A DNA stretch of 8,070 bases from Ferruginibacter sp. GTDB lineage: Bacteria; Bacteroidota; Bacteroidia; Chitinophagales; Chitinophagaceae. A program made the translations under genes and the position numbers. Below the pieces are notes generated by a model that made no database searches, was not told the origin of the DNA, and worked only from the letters and a program-made list of their open reading frames with translations. Positions 1 to 5,030 of the stretch are shown one piece after another (positions within the stretch are counted from its first letter, which is position 1; every line of letters begins with the position of its first letter). The stretch is from positions 1 through 8,070 of the forward strand of contig JAURKN010000124.1 in assembly GCA_030831725.1 (NCBI GenBank), written 5' to 3'.

Positions 1-925
1 CACCGGCATTACAAGTGGCAAATGGTGTGAAGTTAACCGTGTCAATGAGTGTTGCATCCGGAAAGGTTCCGATCGAAATTTGCTGAGATGTTGTTGCGCT
101 ACATCCGTTTGGTGTGGTGACCGTAAGCGTGACGGTAAAAAGTCCGCTGCTGTTAAATCCGCTTCCCACGAAACTGTGCTCGGGGTCGTTATCTGTGGAT
201 GTGTTGTTGCTTCCAGAGTTCGGATCTCCAAAATTCCACTGATAACTTAGGTTGCCTCCTCCGTTGGATGATGAAGTGCTATTGAAATAGATTTTTCTTC
301 TCCTTCTCGGACAACCGGAATTGGGGCTATAATCAAACGATGCTGTTGGTTTTGGATTTACAGTCACCCTAACTGTATCAAAATCAGCACAGGTGTTAGC
401 ACTATCTATTTTAACTACGTAGTTGAAAACGCCCGAAGTTGTTGTAGGTACTGGAAAAGTTGCTGTATTTGCCAAAACGGTTGTCGAACCCAATAAAAAC
501 CAAGAAATAGAGCCATTGGCTGGGGAATATGTGGGATTGATGTTTTGAATAGCTCCCTGACAAAGCGAAATATTGTTACCCGCATTTATGTTTGGCCTTG
601 CATTTACTACAACCCTGAATGTATCATATGCGGGGCAGTTTGCACCACCTCCGTTTCTGTCAACCTTGACAACAATAATATAAGAACCTGCTATGGAAGT
701 ATTTACGTTTAAACTCGAACTTGTAGATAAGGAGTTTCCGGGGTTTCCGGAAAGATACCACTGAAATTGAGGGTTGTTTGTGTTCGTAGTGGCGGTACGA
801 ACAAGTGAAGAACCTTGACAAACGGTAGTGTCATTTCCAACACTGACAGTACATTGGCTCTTAACAACAAAAAAATGTAAAAAGAGGACAAAGGTGCATA
901 AAATGCCCTTCAAAGATATTTTCAT
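1..925 (-). CDS. Secreted Ig-like/PKD-repeat protein, N-terminal part (3' end outside window)
   Basis: An open frame of 308 codons starts at the ATG at 925-923 and runs off the left edge without a stop. The first ~24 residues are a signal peptide: a basic start (MKISLKG), a hydrophobic core (FVLFLHFFVV) and KSQ before the mature part; SQC does not fit a lipobox, so export is probably by signal peptidase I. Residues ~25-109 and ~110-192 look like two related Ig-like modules: each begins with a C-Q-G motif (VCQGSS, LCQGA) and ends in a DTxRVxVN strand. Residues ~193-290 form a PKD domain, with SYQWNFGD, a DPEHSF turn, GLFTVTLTVTTPNGCS and a closing QQISI strand. Such proteins in Bacteroidota are usually very long surface adhesins, often with a C-terminal type IX secretion or gliding-associated domain. 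That end lies outside the window, so the secretion route is inferred. Confidence 0.85.
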   Translation of the reverse strand, partial: MKISLKGILCTFVLFLHFFVVKSQCTVSVGNDTTVCQGSSLVRTATTNTNNPQFQWYLSGNPGNSLSTSSSLNVNTSIAGSYIIVVKVDRNGGGANCPAYDTFRVVVNARPNINAGNNISLCQGAIQNINPTYSPANGSISWFLLGSTTVLANTATFPVPTTTSGVFNYVVKIDSANTCADFDTVRVTVNPKPTASFDYSPNSGCPRRRRKIYFNSTSSSNGGGNLSYQWNFGDPNSGSNNTSTDNDPEHSFVGSGFNSSGLFTVTLTVTTPNGCSATTSQQISIGTFPDATLIDTVNFTPFATCNAG

Positions 926-1063
926 ACAGGTTTGTTTGGTCAATGGGTAAATAGATCGCTTATCGCTTCCACAAAAATGAAAGCGGAAATATTTGTTAAA
1001 AGTAGATATTTTACATGAGAAATTAAAACAACTCATGCAGAATTGATGCACTTTTCAGCAGTG
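926..1063. other. Intergenic gap upstream of the Ig/PKD gene
   Basis: These 138 bases separate two minus-strand genes. On the minus strand there is a weak hairpin, CGCTT/AAGCG around 969-990, without a following T run, so I do not call a terminator. A TATTTACC sequence with TTTTG 18 bases upstream resembles a Bacteroidota promoter only poorly. The direct repeat atcgctTatcgctt at about 953-967 is too short to interpret. Confidence 0.4.
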
Positions 1064-2290
1064 TCAACGCCAAAAAGATGTGAGCAAACCGACGATTTGC
1101 CTGGGCGAAACAACATAATCACCTCCCACACGCTCCATCTTCATCAAACCAAACCACTCTTCCACATCATTCCCGTCCTGCGTGTAGGAATCATCCAAAC
1201 CAAACTTCCACCATGCGTCGAGATACTCATGTATGCAAGCTCCGGCAATCTTCACGCTCGCCGTATTGATGTCCTCCAGGTTTGCCATGATTCCTGTGGC
1301 CTGCTCCAGCTCCGAGTTACCCCCATATCCATAATTCGGCGGTCCAACCTGTTGCGCATTCGGTGAAACACTCAACCCTGTCTCCGTCAGCAACAATGGT
1401 TTGTCTGGAAACCTACGCTTCAATTCTTCAACCCATCCCTGAAATTTCGTTCCCGATGTACTACCGGGCAATGTGCCTGGTCTGTAATACGGAACCGCAT
1501 ATGAATAGGCATTGTGACTTCTAAAATCTAAAAAAGGAACATCTATATCGTCCGCAGTGCGGATGTCATTCGCATAAGAAACCAAACTTTTTCTCCCATA
1601 TCTGCTGTTTTCATACTCCTTCACATAATCCGCAATTTCGGCCAAAAAAGCTTCTGTGGCGTTCACATTTCCTGAGGTTCGAATATGCAAACCCTGATAG
1701 GTGTTTATGCTCGGATGAGCAAGATTGGTCTGCAAAATCGAATTTTTGCTCAACTCGTTTCCAATCAGATATGCCACCAAAGGCGGATTCTTATCCGAGA
1801 AAACGCCATAAATCCTACCAATAACCTCTCTTATGTAGGCTTTTGTCTGTTCCTTGAATCCATTTTCCTGAAAATCATTCTGCTCCCCATCTATCCAAAT
1901 CGTTTGAATGAAATGAATGCCTCCTTGTTGTTTGATTGCTTCATAACATTTCTTCGGAGCGCCCCACAACCGTATGGTGTTTGCACCCATGGCTCGGATT
2001 TGTCTGACGTCTTCCTCAATTCTGGCATTCAATACCGGATCAAGCGAAGTCTCTCTTTCTATGACCCAGGGCAGATATCCTGGAGAAAAAGGAACATAAA
2101 CAACGCCTTTAACTTGAAATGGCGCCCCGTTTTTTAAAATTTGATCTCGGTCAACCGTAAACGAATAAACGGCGGAAGGTTGATTCGCGCCCGGGAGTGT
2201 CGGTGTTTTCTGATCGGTGCATCCAAACAGATAGAAACACATATAAAACAAGAAACCCACTTTTAGAGGACTTTTACTTCTCGGTTCCAT
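1064..2290 (-). CDS. Lipoprotein with a glycoside hydrolase clan-A (GH2/GH5-like) TIM-barrel domain
   Basis: I place the start at the ATG at 2290-2288, giving 408 residues. The open frame extends to an ATG at 2344, but the inner start puts the lipobox Cys (FYLFGC) at residue 24, normal for a lipoprotein, instead of residue 42; an ATG at 2296 is also possible. After the lipid-anchored Cys comes a short linker, then a typical barrel entry (KNGAPFQVKGVVYVPFSPG) and ANTIRLWG. LIGNELSK carries the expected acid/base Glu (residue 179) at the end of strand 4. LLLTETGLS carries the expected nucleophile Glu (residue 303) at strand 7. A late IHEYLDAWWK and DVEEWFGL follow, as in glucan-active barrel enzymes. 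Both catalytic residues are present, so it should be active on a beta-linked polysaccharide at the cell surface or in the periplasm. The exact substrate and CAZy family cannot be read from the sequence. No SusC/SusD neighbours are seen. Confidence 0.8.
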   Translation of the reverse strand: MEPRSKSPLKVGFLFYMCFYLFGCTDQKTPTLPGANQPSAVYSFTVDRDQILKNGAPFQVKGVVYVPFSPGYLPWVIERETSLDPVLNARIEEDVRQIRAMGANTIRLWGAPKKCYEAIKQQGGIHFIQTIWIDGEQNDFQENGFKEQTKAYIREVIGRIYGVFSDKNPPLVAYLIGNELSKNSILQTNLAHPSINTYQGLHIRTSGNVNATEAFLAEIADYVKEYENSRYGRKSLVSYANDIRTADDIDVPFLDFRSHNAYSYAVPYYRPGTLPGSTSGTKFQGWVEELKRRFPDKPLLLTETGLSVSPNAQQVGPPNYGYGGNSELEQATGIMANLEDINTASVKIAGACIHEYLDAWWKFGLDDSYTQDGNDVEEWFGLMKMERVGGDYVVSPRQIVGLLTSFWR

Positions 2291-2453
2291 TTGCATCTGA
2301 CTTACCGTTTTAGTTGTCACATCATTATTGATGCCTTTTTTCATGATTGTAAATGTATTCTTAATTTCCTTCCTTTTGATCTTTTGTAAGTCTGCTTTTG
2401 TAAATGAACGGTTGTACTTTTATCACCAACATTCTTCCGATTATATTTCCCTC
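2291..2453. promoter_or_regulatory. Divergent intergenic region between the glycosidase and the Ate1-like gene
   Basis: With the preferred starts the two genes point away from each other across 163 bases, so both promoters should lie here. The best -7 candidates are imperfect: TAAGTCTG near 2385 and TACTTTTA near 2415 on the plus strand, and TACATTTA on the minus strand around 2348-2355. None has a good -33 TTTG at 19-21 bases, so no promoter is assigned. Confidence 0.35.
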
Positions 2454-3140
2454 ATGAACGAAATGTTTTATGCCATAAAATTGCCAGCAGTAAAAGGAGA
2501 AATGCTGGATCAGTTTTTAGCGAAAGGGTGGTATCGTTATGGCTCACAAATATTCACGACCAATTTTTTAGATCATGAAGAAACTCGATACGGGGTTCAT
2601 TGGATTAGATATGATGTGCCCAAAATACAGTTGACTTCAAAACAAAAAACGCTATGCAGAAAAAATGCAAGGTTTCAGGTAAAAATCGAATCCTTCACTT
2701 ATTCTGAATCTCTTGAACAACTTCATGACCTGTATGTGGATCAAATCGATTTCATCACAGGACCATCTCTCGCTTCCATTTTGGAAGATGTGGAGTGTTC
2801 TGTTTTTGACACAAAAATGGTGCGGATATTCGACGGAAACTTATTGATTGGCGTCGGAGTTTTTGATATGGGAAAAAACAGCATTGCTGGTATAAAAAAT
2901 TATTTTCATCCCGATTATAAAAAATATTCTGTCGGAAAATATCTTGTGCTTTCAAAGCTCTTGTTCTGCATTCAAAACAACATCGATTGGTATTATCCCG
3001 GATATATCGTTCCCGGTTATGCGAAGTTTGACTATAAGCTTTTTCTCAGCAAGGAAAACACAGAAGTGTATATGCTCGAAAGCGACAGCTGGATTAGCTT
3101 TGAAAAAACAGATTTGTATGATATACAAAATTCGCATTGA
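2454..3140 (+). CDS. Arginyl/leucyl-tRNA--protein transferase-like protein (Ate1/Bpt family, GNAT fold)
   Basis: The 228-residue product resembles the Ate1/Bpt aminoacyl-tRNA-protein transferases, which add Arg or Leu to N-terminal acidic residues and feed ClpS/ClpAP or similar degradation. Supporting motifs are FLAKGWYRYGSQIFTTNFL near the N-terminus (20-39), NARFQVKI (71-78), FDTKMVRIFDGNLLIGVGVFD (118-138) and the diagnostic block FHPDYKKYSVGKY (151-163). WYYPGYIVPGYAKFDYK (179-195) matches the Ate1 C-terminal core, YPDY..SLG..YLGYYIPG..KMxYK. The frame is open upstream to a TTG at 2328, but that extension overlaps the divergent gene region and is hydrophobic and unlike the family, so I start at ATG 2454; ATG 2463 is equally good. 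It lacks the N-terminal Cys cluster of eukaryotic Ate1, like other short bacterial members. Which amino acid it transfers is not determined. It stands alone, with structured repeats immediately downstream. Confidence 0.8.
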   Translation: MNEMFYAIKLPAVKGEMLDQFLAKGWYRYGSQIFTTNFLDHEETRYGVHWIRYDVPKIQLTSKQKTLCRKNARFQVKIESFTYSESLEQLHDLYVDQIDFITGPSLASILEDVECSVFDTKMVRIFDGNLLIGVGVFDMGKNSIAGIKNYFHPDYKKYSVGKYLVLSKLLFCIQNNIDWYYPGYIVPGYAKFDYKLFLSKENTEVYMLESDSWISFEKTDLYDIQNSH

Positions 3141-3228
3141 GTCAACCTCTTTTACTTACTATTACGTGGGTATACGTACTCCTCTTCCGTGTAAAAACTG
3201 AATTTTGTTTTCTTTAACCATAATTGCT

Positions 3229-3276
3229 ATGACCATAATCATTGTAGCTGTAGTTTTACATCATCAGCCCGTTTGA
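3229..3276 (+). other. Short Ile/Val-rich leader-peptide-like ORF in copy A
   Basis: ATG at 3229 opens a 15-codon frame, MTIIIVAVVLHHQPV, ending in TGA at 3274-3276. Three Ile, four Val and one Leu codon in a row are the composition seen in leader peptides of branched-chain amino-acid attenuators, but this is only a resemblance. The matching ATG in copy B (3987) opens MTAIMQHILLHQ and then a longer frame to 4109, sharing M-T, ..LLHQ and DNA such as TTTTACATCA but having lost the Ile/Val run. No ilv or leu gene follows. It may be a relic of a leader, or chance. Confidence 0.25.
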
Positions 3277-3277
3277 T

Positions 3278-3343
3278 CCAACACCCTACGAAACCTAAGA
3301 TATCCAACCTATGAAAAACCAACCCGCCAACCCTATGAAAAAC
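3278..3343 (+). repeat. C/A-rich imperfect repeats, copy A (CCAACCCTAYGAAAAAC)
   Basis: Three imperfect copies of the motif CCAACCCTAYGAAAAAC start at 3278, 3304 and 3327, spaced 26 and 23 bases. The tract is almost free of G apart from the single G in the motif. Copy B has related motifs at 4045-4059, 4068-4084 and 4126-4143. An unstructured C/A-rich stretch inside an RNA suits a protein-binding or antisense-pairing site; that role is inference. Confidence 0.6.
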
Positions 3344-3383
3344 AAAAACAAATCCGTCGGTTTAAACATCGAGAAACAAAAAA

Positions 3384-3433
3384 ATCTGGCTTTACGAAAA
3401 AGCTGTCTTTGCTGCGAAAGCCCAAAGCCAGAT
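3384..3433 (+). other. 10-bp hairpin with internal alternative pairings in copy A
   Basis: ATCTGGCTTT (3384-3393) pairs perfectly with AAAGCCAGAT (3424-3433) around a 30-base loop. The loop holds further GCTTT- and AAAGC-type segments (AAAAGC at 3397-3402, CTTTGC at 3407-3412, GAAAGCCC at 3415-3422) that could pair with either arm. Several mutually exclusive hairpins are therefore possible upstream of the terminator. Copy B lacks this hairpin and has a different long-range stem. Confidence 0.5.
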
Positions 3434-3486
3434 GGTTCTCTCCGAAAAAAAACGACACCCTGATCTAACATCTCAACCCTTTTCTG

Positions 3487-3511
3487 CCCCGATTTTTTTC
3501 GGGGTTTTTTT
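3487..3511 (+). terminator. Intrinsic terminator of copy A
   Basis: CCCCGA (3487-3492) pairs with TCGGGG (3499-3504) over a six-T loop, followed by seven T at 3505-3511. It is a textbook plus-strand terminator. The reverse strand has no T tail, so it is directional. It lies 347 bases after the Ate1-like stop codon and could end that transcript as well as copy A. Confidence 0.85.
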
Positions 3512-3523
3512 ATGAATAAATAA

Positions 3524-3643
3524 GCGATTAATGATTTAGGATTTGGGATTTGGAATGTTAGGAGTGTTTGGATGTTTGGCGTTTGGAAGGTTTTGGGATT
3601 TAAGATTAAATATTTTTGGTTTTATGTTGAAGTGATTATACAC
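3524..3643 (+). repeat. G/T-rich tract 1
   Basis: A run of loosely repeated GATTTRG and GTTTGGA words, nearly free of C, follows the copy A terminator. It shares the identical 14-mer GTTTGGATGTTTGG (3566-3579) with tract 2 (3785-3798), and both tracts end in a TTGAAGT segment. Its reverse complement is C/A-rich, with words such as CCAAACATCC, like the tract inside copies A and B. The two composition types are thus the same kind of repeat in opposite orientation. Confidence 0.6.
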
Positions 3644-3650
3644 ATCTTAG

Positions 3651-3733
3651 TCAAAAAACTATTTTGAAAACTGTTGCGCGTGTGAGCAAGGCAAAACGCG
3701 CGGAGCGATCGGGTTTTTGAGATTCAATTGAAT
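3651..3733. repeat. Small inverted-repeat cassette with a GC-rich hairpin
   Basis: TCAAAAAAC (3651-3659) and GTTTTTGA (3713-3720) form near-perfect inverted ends. Inside, GCGCGT (3676-3681) pairs with ACGCGC (3696-3701) over a 14-base loop. Just outside the right end is a perfect 12-base palindrome, ATTCAATTGAAT (3722-3733). The GC content of the middle differs sharply from the flanking G/T tracts. It sits after tract 1 in the place where R1 sits after tract 2. It may be a small non-autonomous element or a decayed cassette; no target-site duplication was identified. Confidence 0.4.
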
Positions 3734-3735
3734 TA

Positions 3736-3820
3736 CTGATTTAGGATTTGTTATTAATGATTTGGATCGTTTGGTGTTCGGAATGTTTGGATGTTTGGGG
3801 ATTTCATATTGAAGTAGGCA
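3736..3820 (+). repeat. G/T-rich tract 2
   Basis: This tract repeats much of tract 1: GATTTAGGATTTG, the 14-mer at 3785-3798 and a closing ATATTGAAGTAGG against ATGTTGAAGTG in tract 1. It leads directly into R1. No coding frame or promoter is seen. Confidence 0.55.
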
Positions 3821-3890
3821 AATGGCGCCGGTCTGTGACCGGTGTCTGAGAAACCCATCAGGACTTAGTCTTGATTAAATCAAGTACAAA
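3821..3890 (+). repeat. Element R, copy 1 (truncated)
   Basis: R1 begins AATGGCGCCGGTC and forms a first hairpin, GGCGCCGGTC with GACCGGTGTC (3824-3846, loop TGT, two G-T pairs). A second hairpin follows, CAGGAC with GTCTTG over a TTA loop. Similarity to R2 and R3 ends near 3890, before the terminator that the other copies carry. Two arm changes in the second hairpin remain pairable as G-T, which mildly favours an RNA structure. Confidence 0.65.
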
Positions 3891-3917
3891 ACCGTCTCCA
3901 AATGATATTCTTACTAC

Positions 3918-3929
3918 ACATACGTATGT
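3918..3929. promoter_or_regulatory. 12-base perfect palindrome upstream of copy B
   Basis: ACATACGTATGT is a perfect palindrome 29 bases before the conserved box of copy B. Upstream of copy A the same core occurs as TATACGTA (3171-3178). It has the shape of an operator for a dimeric regulator, but nothing identifies the protein. The core TACGTA also occurs twice in the hairpin at 5031-5054. Confidence 0.35.
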
Positions 3930-4022
3930 TTACATAGAGGGGTTTAGTATAAAGACCGAATTTGTTTTCTTTCATCTCAGTAAATTATGACAGCAATCAT
4001 GCAGCATATACTTTTACATCAG

Positions 4023-4164
4023 ATATCCGCAACAACAAAATCCCTATCCAAGAAAAACCAAACCAATCCAACCCTACGAAAAACACCAACATCCAAAAAC
4101 ATCCAATGAAACCAAACCAATCCATCCAATCCTTACGAAAAACACCGAGTCTTGTTGCGGACAT
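4023..4164 (+). other. Long-range stem enclosing the C/A-rich tract of copy B
   Basis: TCCGCAACAA (4026-4035) is the exact reverse complement of TTGTTGCGGA (4152-4161). One mismatch further out, two more pairs extend the stem to 4023 and 4164. The ~116 bases between the arms are C/A-rich and poor in internal pairing, so an RNA would show them as an open loop. A 10-bp match at this distance is unlikely by chance but not impossible. Confidence 0.5.
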
Positions 4165-4230
4165 CCAGGCTTCCAAAATCCTATGCACAAAATACCTGTG
4201 ACATACTAGAAGCCAAACCATCGATATAGG

Positions 4231-4256
4231 CCCCGAATTTATTTCGGGGTTTTTTT
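4231..4256 (+). terminator. Intrinsic terminator of copy B
   Basis: CCCCGAA (4231-4237) pairs with TTCGGGG (4243-4249) over a five-base loop, followed by seven T at 4250-4256. The stem, tail length and the downstream AATAAATAAG match the copy A terminator, showing that both descend from one unit. Confidence 0.85.
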
Positions 4257-4262
4257 ATCAAT

Positions 4263-4358
4263 AAATAAGTGATTGGTGATTTCGGATTTGTGATTAGGAA
4301 TATTTTTGGATTTGAGATTAAATATTAATGATTTGGAATGTTTGGTGTTTGGAATGAA
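4263..4358 (+). repeat. G/T-rich tract 3
   Basis: It follows the copy B terminator with the same opening as tract 1 (AATAAATAAG, then GATTT words). It shares GATTAAATATT with tract 1 and AATGATTTGGA and GTTTGGTGTT with tract 2. It leads into R2 as tract 2 leads into R1. Confidence 0.55.
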
Positions 4359-4360
4359 CT

Positions 4361-4500
4361 AATGGCGCCGGTCTGTGACCGGTGTCTAAAAAATCCATAA
4401 GGACTTTGTCCTGATTTAATCATGAGCACAAAGCCCAAAGGGATCTGTTGCAAACCTAAGGCATAGTAAACAAAATCAAAAAGCCCCAAATTGGGGCTTT
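4361..4500 (+). repeat. Element R, copy 2, with terminator
   Basis: R2 carries the same first hairpin (GCCGGTC TGT GACCGGT) as R1. Its second hairpin is AGGAC TTT GTCCT. It continues through GATCTGTTGCAAA and ATAGTAAACAAAATCA to an intrinsic terminator. R3 repeats it 164 bases downstream. Its ATG frame stops after 12 codons, whereas R1 and R3 give different lengths, so it is not coding. A small stable RNA or a dispersed extragenic repeat are the two readings I favour. Confidence 0.7.
4480..4500. terminator. Terminator ending R2
   Basis: AAAGCCCCAA (4480-4489) and TTGGGGCTTT (4491-4500) form a perfect inverted repeat around one base; in RNA the innermost bases would open as loop. The A and T ends of the stem supply the tail on either strand, and CTTTTTATA follows at 4507 on the plus strand. 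Confidence 0.7.
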
Positions 4501-4524
4501 GCATATCTTTTTATAATATTAACA

Positions 4525-4668
4525 AATGGCGCCGGTCTTTGACCGGTGTCTAAAAAACCCATCAGGACTTTGTCCTGATTTAATCATGAGCACAAAGTCC
4601 AAAAAAGGATCTGTTGCAAAGCTTAAGCATAGTAAACAAAATCATAAAGCCCCGAATCGGGGCTTTAT
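4525..4668 (+). repeat. Element R, copy 3, with terminator
   Basis: R3 has the first hairpin with loop TTT instead of TGT. Its second hairpin is perfect, ATCAGGAC (4561-4568) with GTCCTGAT (4572-4579). An alternative 9-bp stem, GGACTTTGT (4565-4573) with ACAAAGTCC (4592-4600), uses the same bases, so the two structures exclude each other. In R2 the alternative stem has one mismatch. The element ends in a 12-bp terminator stem. A 59-codon frame from ATG 4526 to 4705 runs through the terminator and into the end of the next gene, so I treat it as chance. Confidence 0.7.
4644..4668. terminator. Bidirectional terminator between R3 and the convergent gene
   Basis: ATAAAGCCCCGA (4644-4655) and TCGGGGCTTTAT (4657-4668) are perfect reverse complements around a single A. 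On the plus strand it ends R3. On the minus strand it lies 27 bases beyond the stop of the 4695-5030 gene and is followed by GATTTTGTTT, so it can end the metF-side transcript too. Confidence 0.75.
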
Positions 4669-4694
4669 ATATAATTATCTTATAAATAAACTGA

Positions 4695-5030
4695 TTAGTT
4701 CATAACCTGTATTTCCATAACAATGTACGGATCTATGGAAGCTTGGAAATCCAATTCAGATGGTTCCTCAGACATTTCCATAGTCAACAGCCTTTCTCCC
4801 TCTCTCATCTGCCACATGTACATCTTTGAATCTGAATCAAAATGAAAAAACAACTCTGGCATCATGTCTTTCAACATTCCATTCCAACAAGCCTCTTTCA
4901 ACTTTTCGTGTTGTGTGAGATAGTTTCCGGTGATGCCGGCTTTCGTTTCCTTGTTTTCACAAAATTGACGATTGGCAAAGCCTGTTCCCTGAACAAGCAG
5001 GATTTCTTGGTGAATGTTGAGTCTTGACAT
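4695..5030 (-). CDS. Small hypothetical protein, conserved-looking, downstream of metF
   Basis: The 111-residue product begins MSRLNIHQEILLVQGTGFA at the ATG at 5030-5028. It has no signal peptide, membrane segment or motif that I can assign to a function. It is acidic toward the C-terminus and contains a compact aromatic/acidic stretch, EACWNGMLKDMMPELFFHFD, then MYMWQMREGERLLTMEM and a closing SIDPYIVMEIQVMN. It reads like a soluble cytoplasmic protein; it recalls uncharacterised short proteins of Bacteroidota, but this is recollection, not a search. It lies 74 bases after the metF stop on the same strand, so co-transcription is possible. A perfect hairpin ends at the base before its start codon, and a bidirectional terminator follows its stop. 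Confidence 0.75.
   Translation of the reverse strand: MSRLNIHQEILLVQGTGFANRQFCENKETKAGITGNYLTQHEKLKEACWNGMLKDMMPELFFHFDSDSKMYMWQMREGERLLTMEMSEEPSELDFQASIDPYIVMEIQVMN

Larger units (their letters stand above)
3200..3511 (+). ncRNA. Candidate structured transcript, copy A of a duplicated leader/terminator unit
   Basis: Copy A begins with GAATTTTGTTTTCTTT (3200-3215) and carries a short ORF 14 bases later. A C/A-rich repeat tract and a 10-bp hairpin follow, and it ends in an intrinsic terminator. The same order, with the same box (GAATTTGTTTTCTTT), ATG spacing (14 and 15 bases) and ATG-to-terminator distance (258 and 244 bases), is seen in copy B at 3958-4256. Sequence is shared mainly at the two ends and in the repeat motif. 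The layout is that of a terminated small RNA or an attenuator leader, but no biosynthetic gene follows. Expression is inferred from the terminator and the conserved layout. No perfect promoter was found; GAATTTTG itself differs from TAnnTTTG at one position. Confidence 0.4.
3958..4256 (+). ncRNA. Candidate structured transcript, copy B of the duplicated unit
   Basis: Copy B starts with GAATTTGTTTTCTTT (3958-3972), has an ATG 15 bases later and continues through a C/A-rich tract to a terminator with a 7-T tail. The C/A tract holds the motif CCAACCCTACGAAAAAC at 4068-4084 and variants on both sides. Unlike copy A, the tract is enclosed by a long-range stem (4023-4035 with 4152-4164). The frame from 3962 to 4201 is low-complexity (Asn, Gln, Lys, Pro, Ser) and not kept in copy A, so I do not call it a gene. 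Function unknown. Confidence 0.4.
3141..4694. other. 1.55-kb gene-poor region of tandem structured repeats
   Basis: No convincing protein gene lies here; open frames are low-complexity or not preserved between the repeat copies. The region is built from two diverged copies of a leader/terminator unit (3200-3511 and 3958-4256), three G/T-rich tracts and a hairpin cassette at 3651-3733. It also holds three copies of element R (3821-3890, 4361-4500, 4525-4668) and four intrinsic terminators, three or all of which work on the plus strand. The order unit - terminator - G/T tract - cassette occurs twice, so the region probably grew by duplication. The parts are listed separately below. Confidence 0.7.

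Noticed and set aside
709..891. 60-codon minus-strand frame
   Set aside because: It is an out-of-frame shadow of the Ig/PKD gene, whose frame has a signal peptide and clear domains.
1043..2137. Two plus-strand frames of 107 and 150 codons (1043-1366, 1685-2137)
   Set aside because: They are antisense to the glycosidase gene, which has both catalytic motifs; their products resemble no family.
2328..2453. Upstream hydrophobic extension of the Ate1-like protein, as a signal peptide or membrane anchor
   Set aside because: It starts with TTG, overlaps the divergent gene region and is absent from the family, which is cytosolic and tRNA-dependent.
3660..3720. tRNA or other structural RNA gene in the GC-rich segment
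   Set aside because: Only one 6-bp stem; no cloverleaf, T-loop or CCA end.
3962..4201. 79-codon plus-strand frame (and a 74-codon minus-strand frame at 3997-4221) over copy B
   Set aside because: The products are low-complexity and follow the C/A bias of the tract; the frame is not kept in copy A and it overlaps the RNA-like stem.
3821..4668. CRISPR array made of R1-R3
   Set aside because: Only three copies with unequal spacing (540 and 164 bases), long internally structured repeats and no unique spacers of constant size; no cas genes.
4526..4705. 59-codon frame through R3 beginning MAPVFDRCLKNP
   Set aside because: The equivalent ATG frame stops after 12 codons in R2 and 18 in R1, and this one runs through a terminator into the next gene's stop region; the shared start reflects the shared DNA repeat.
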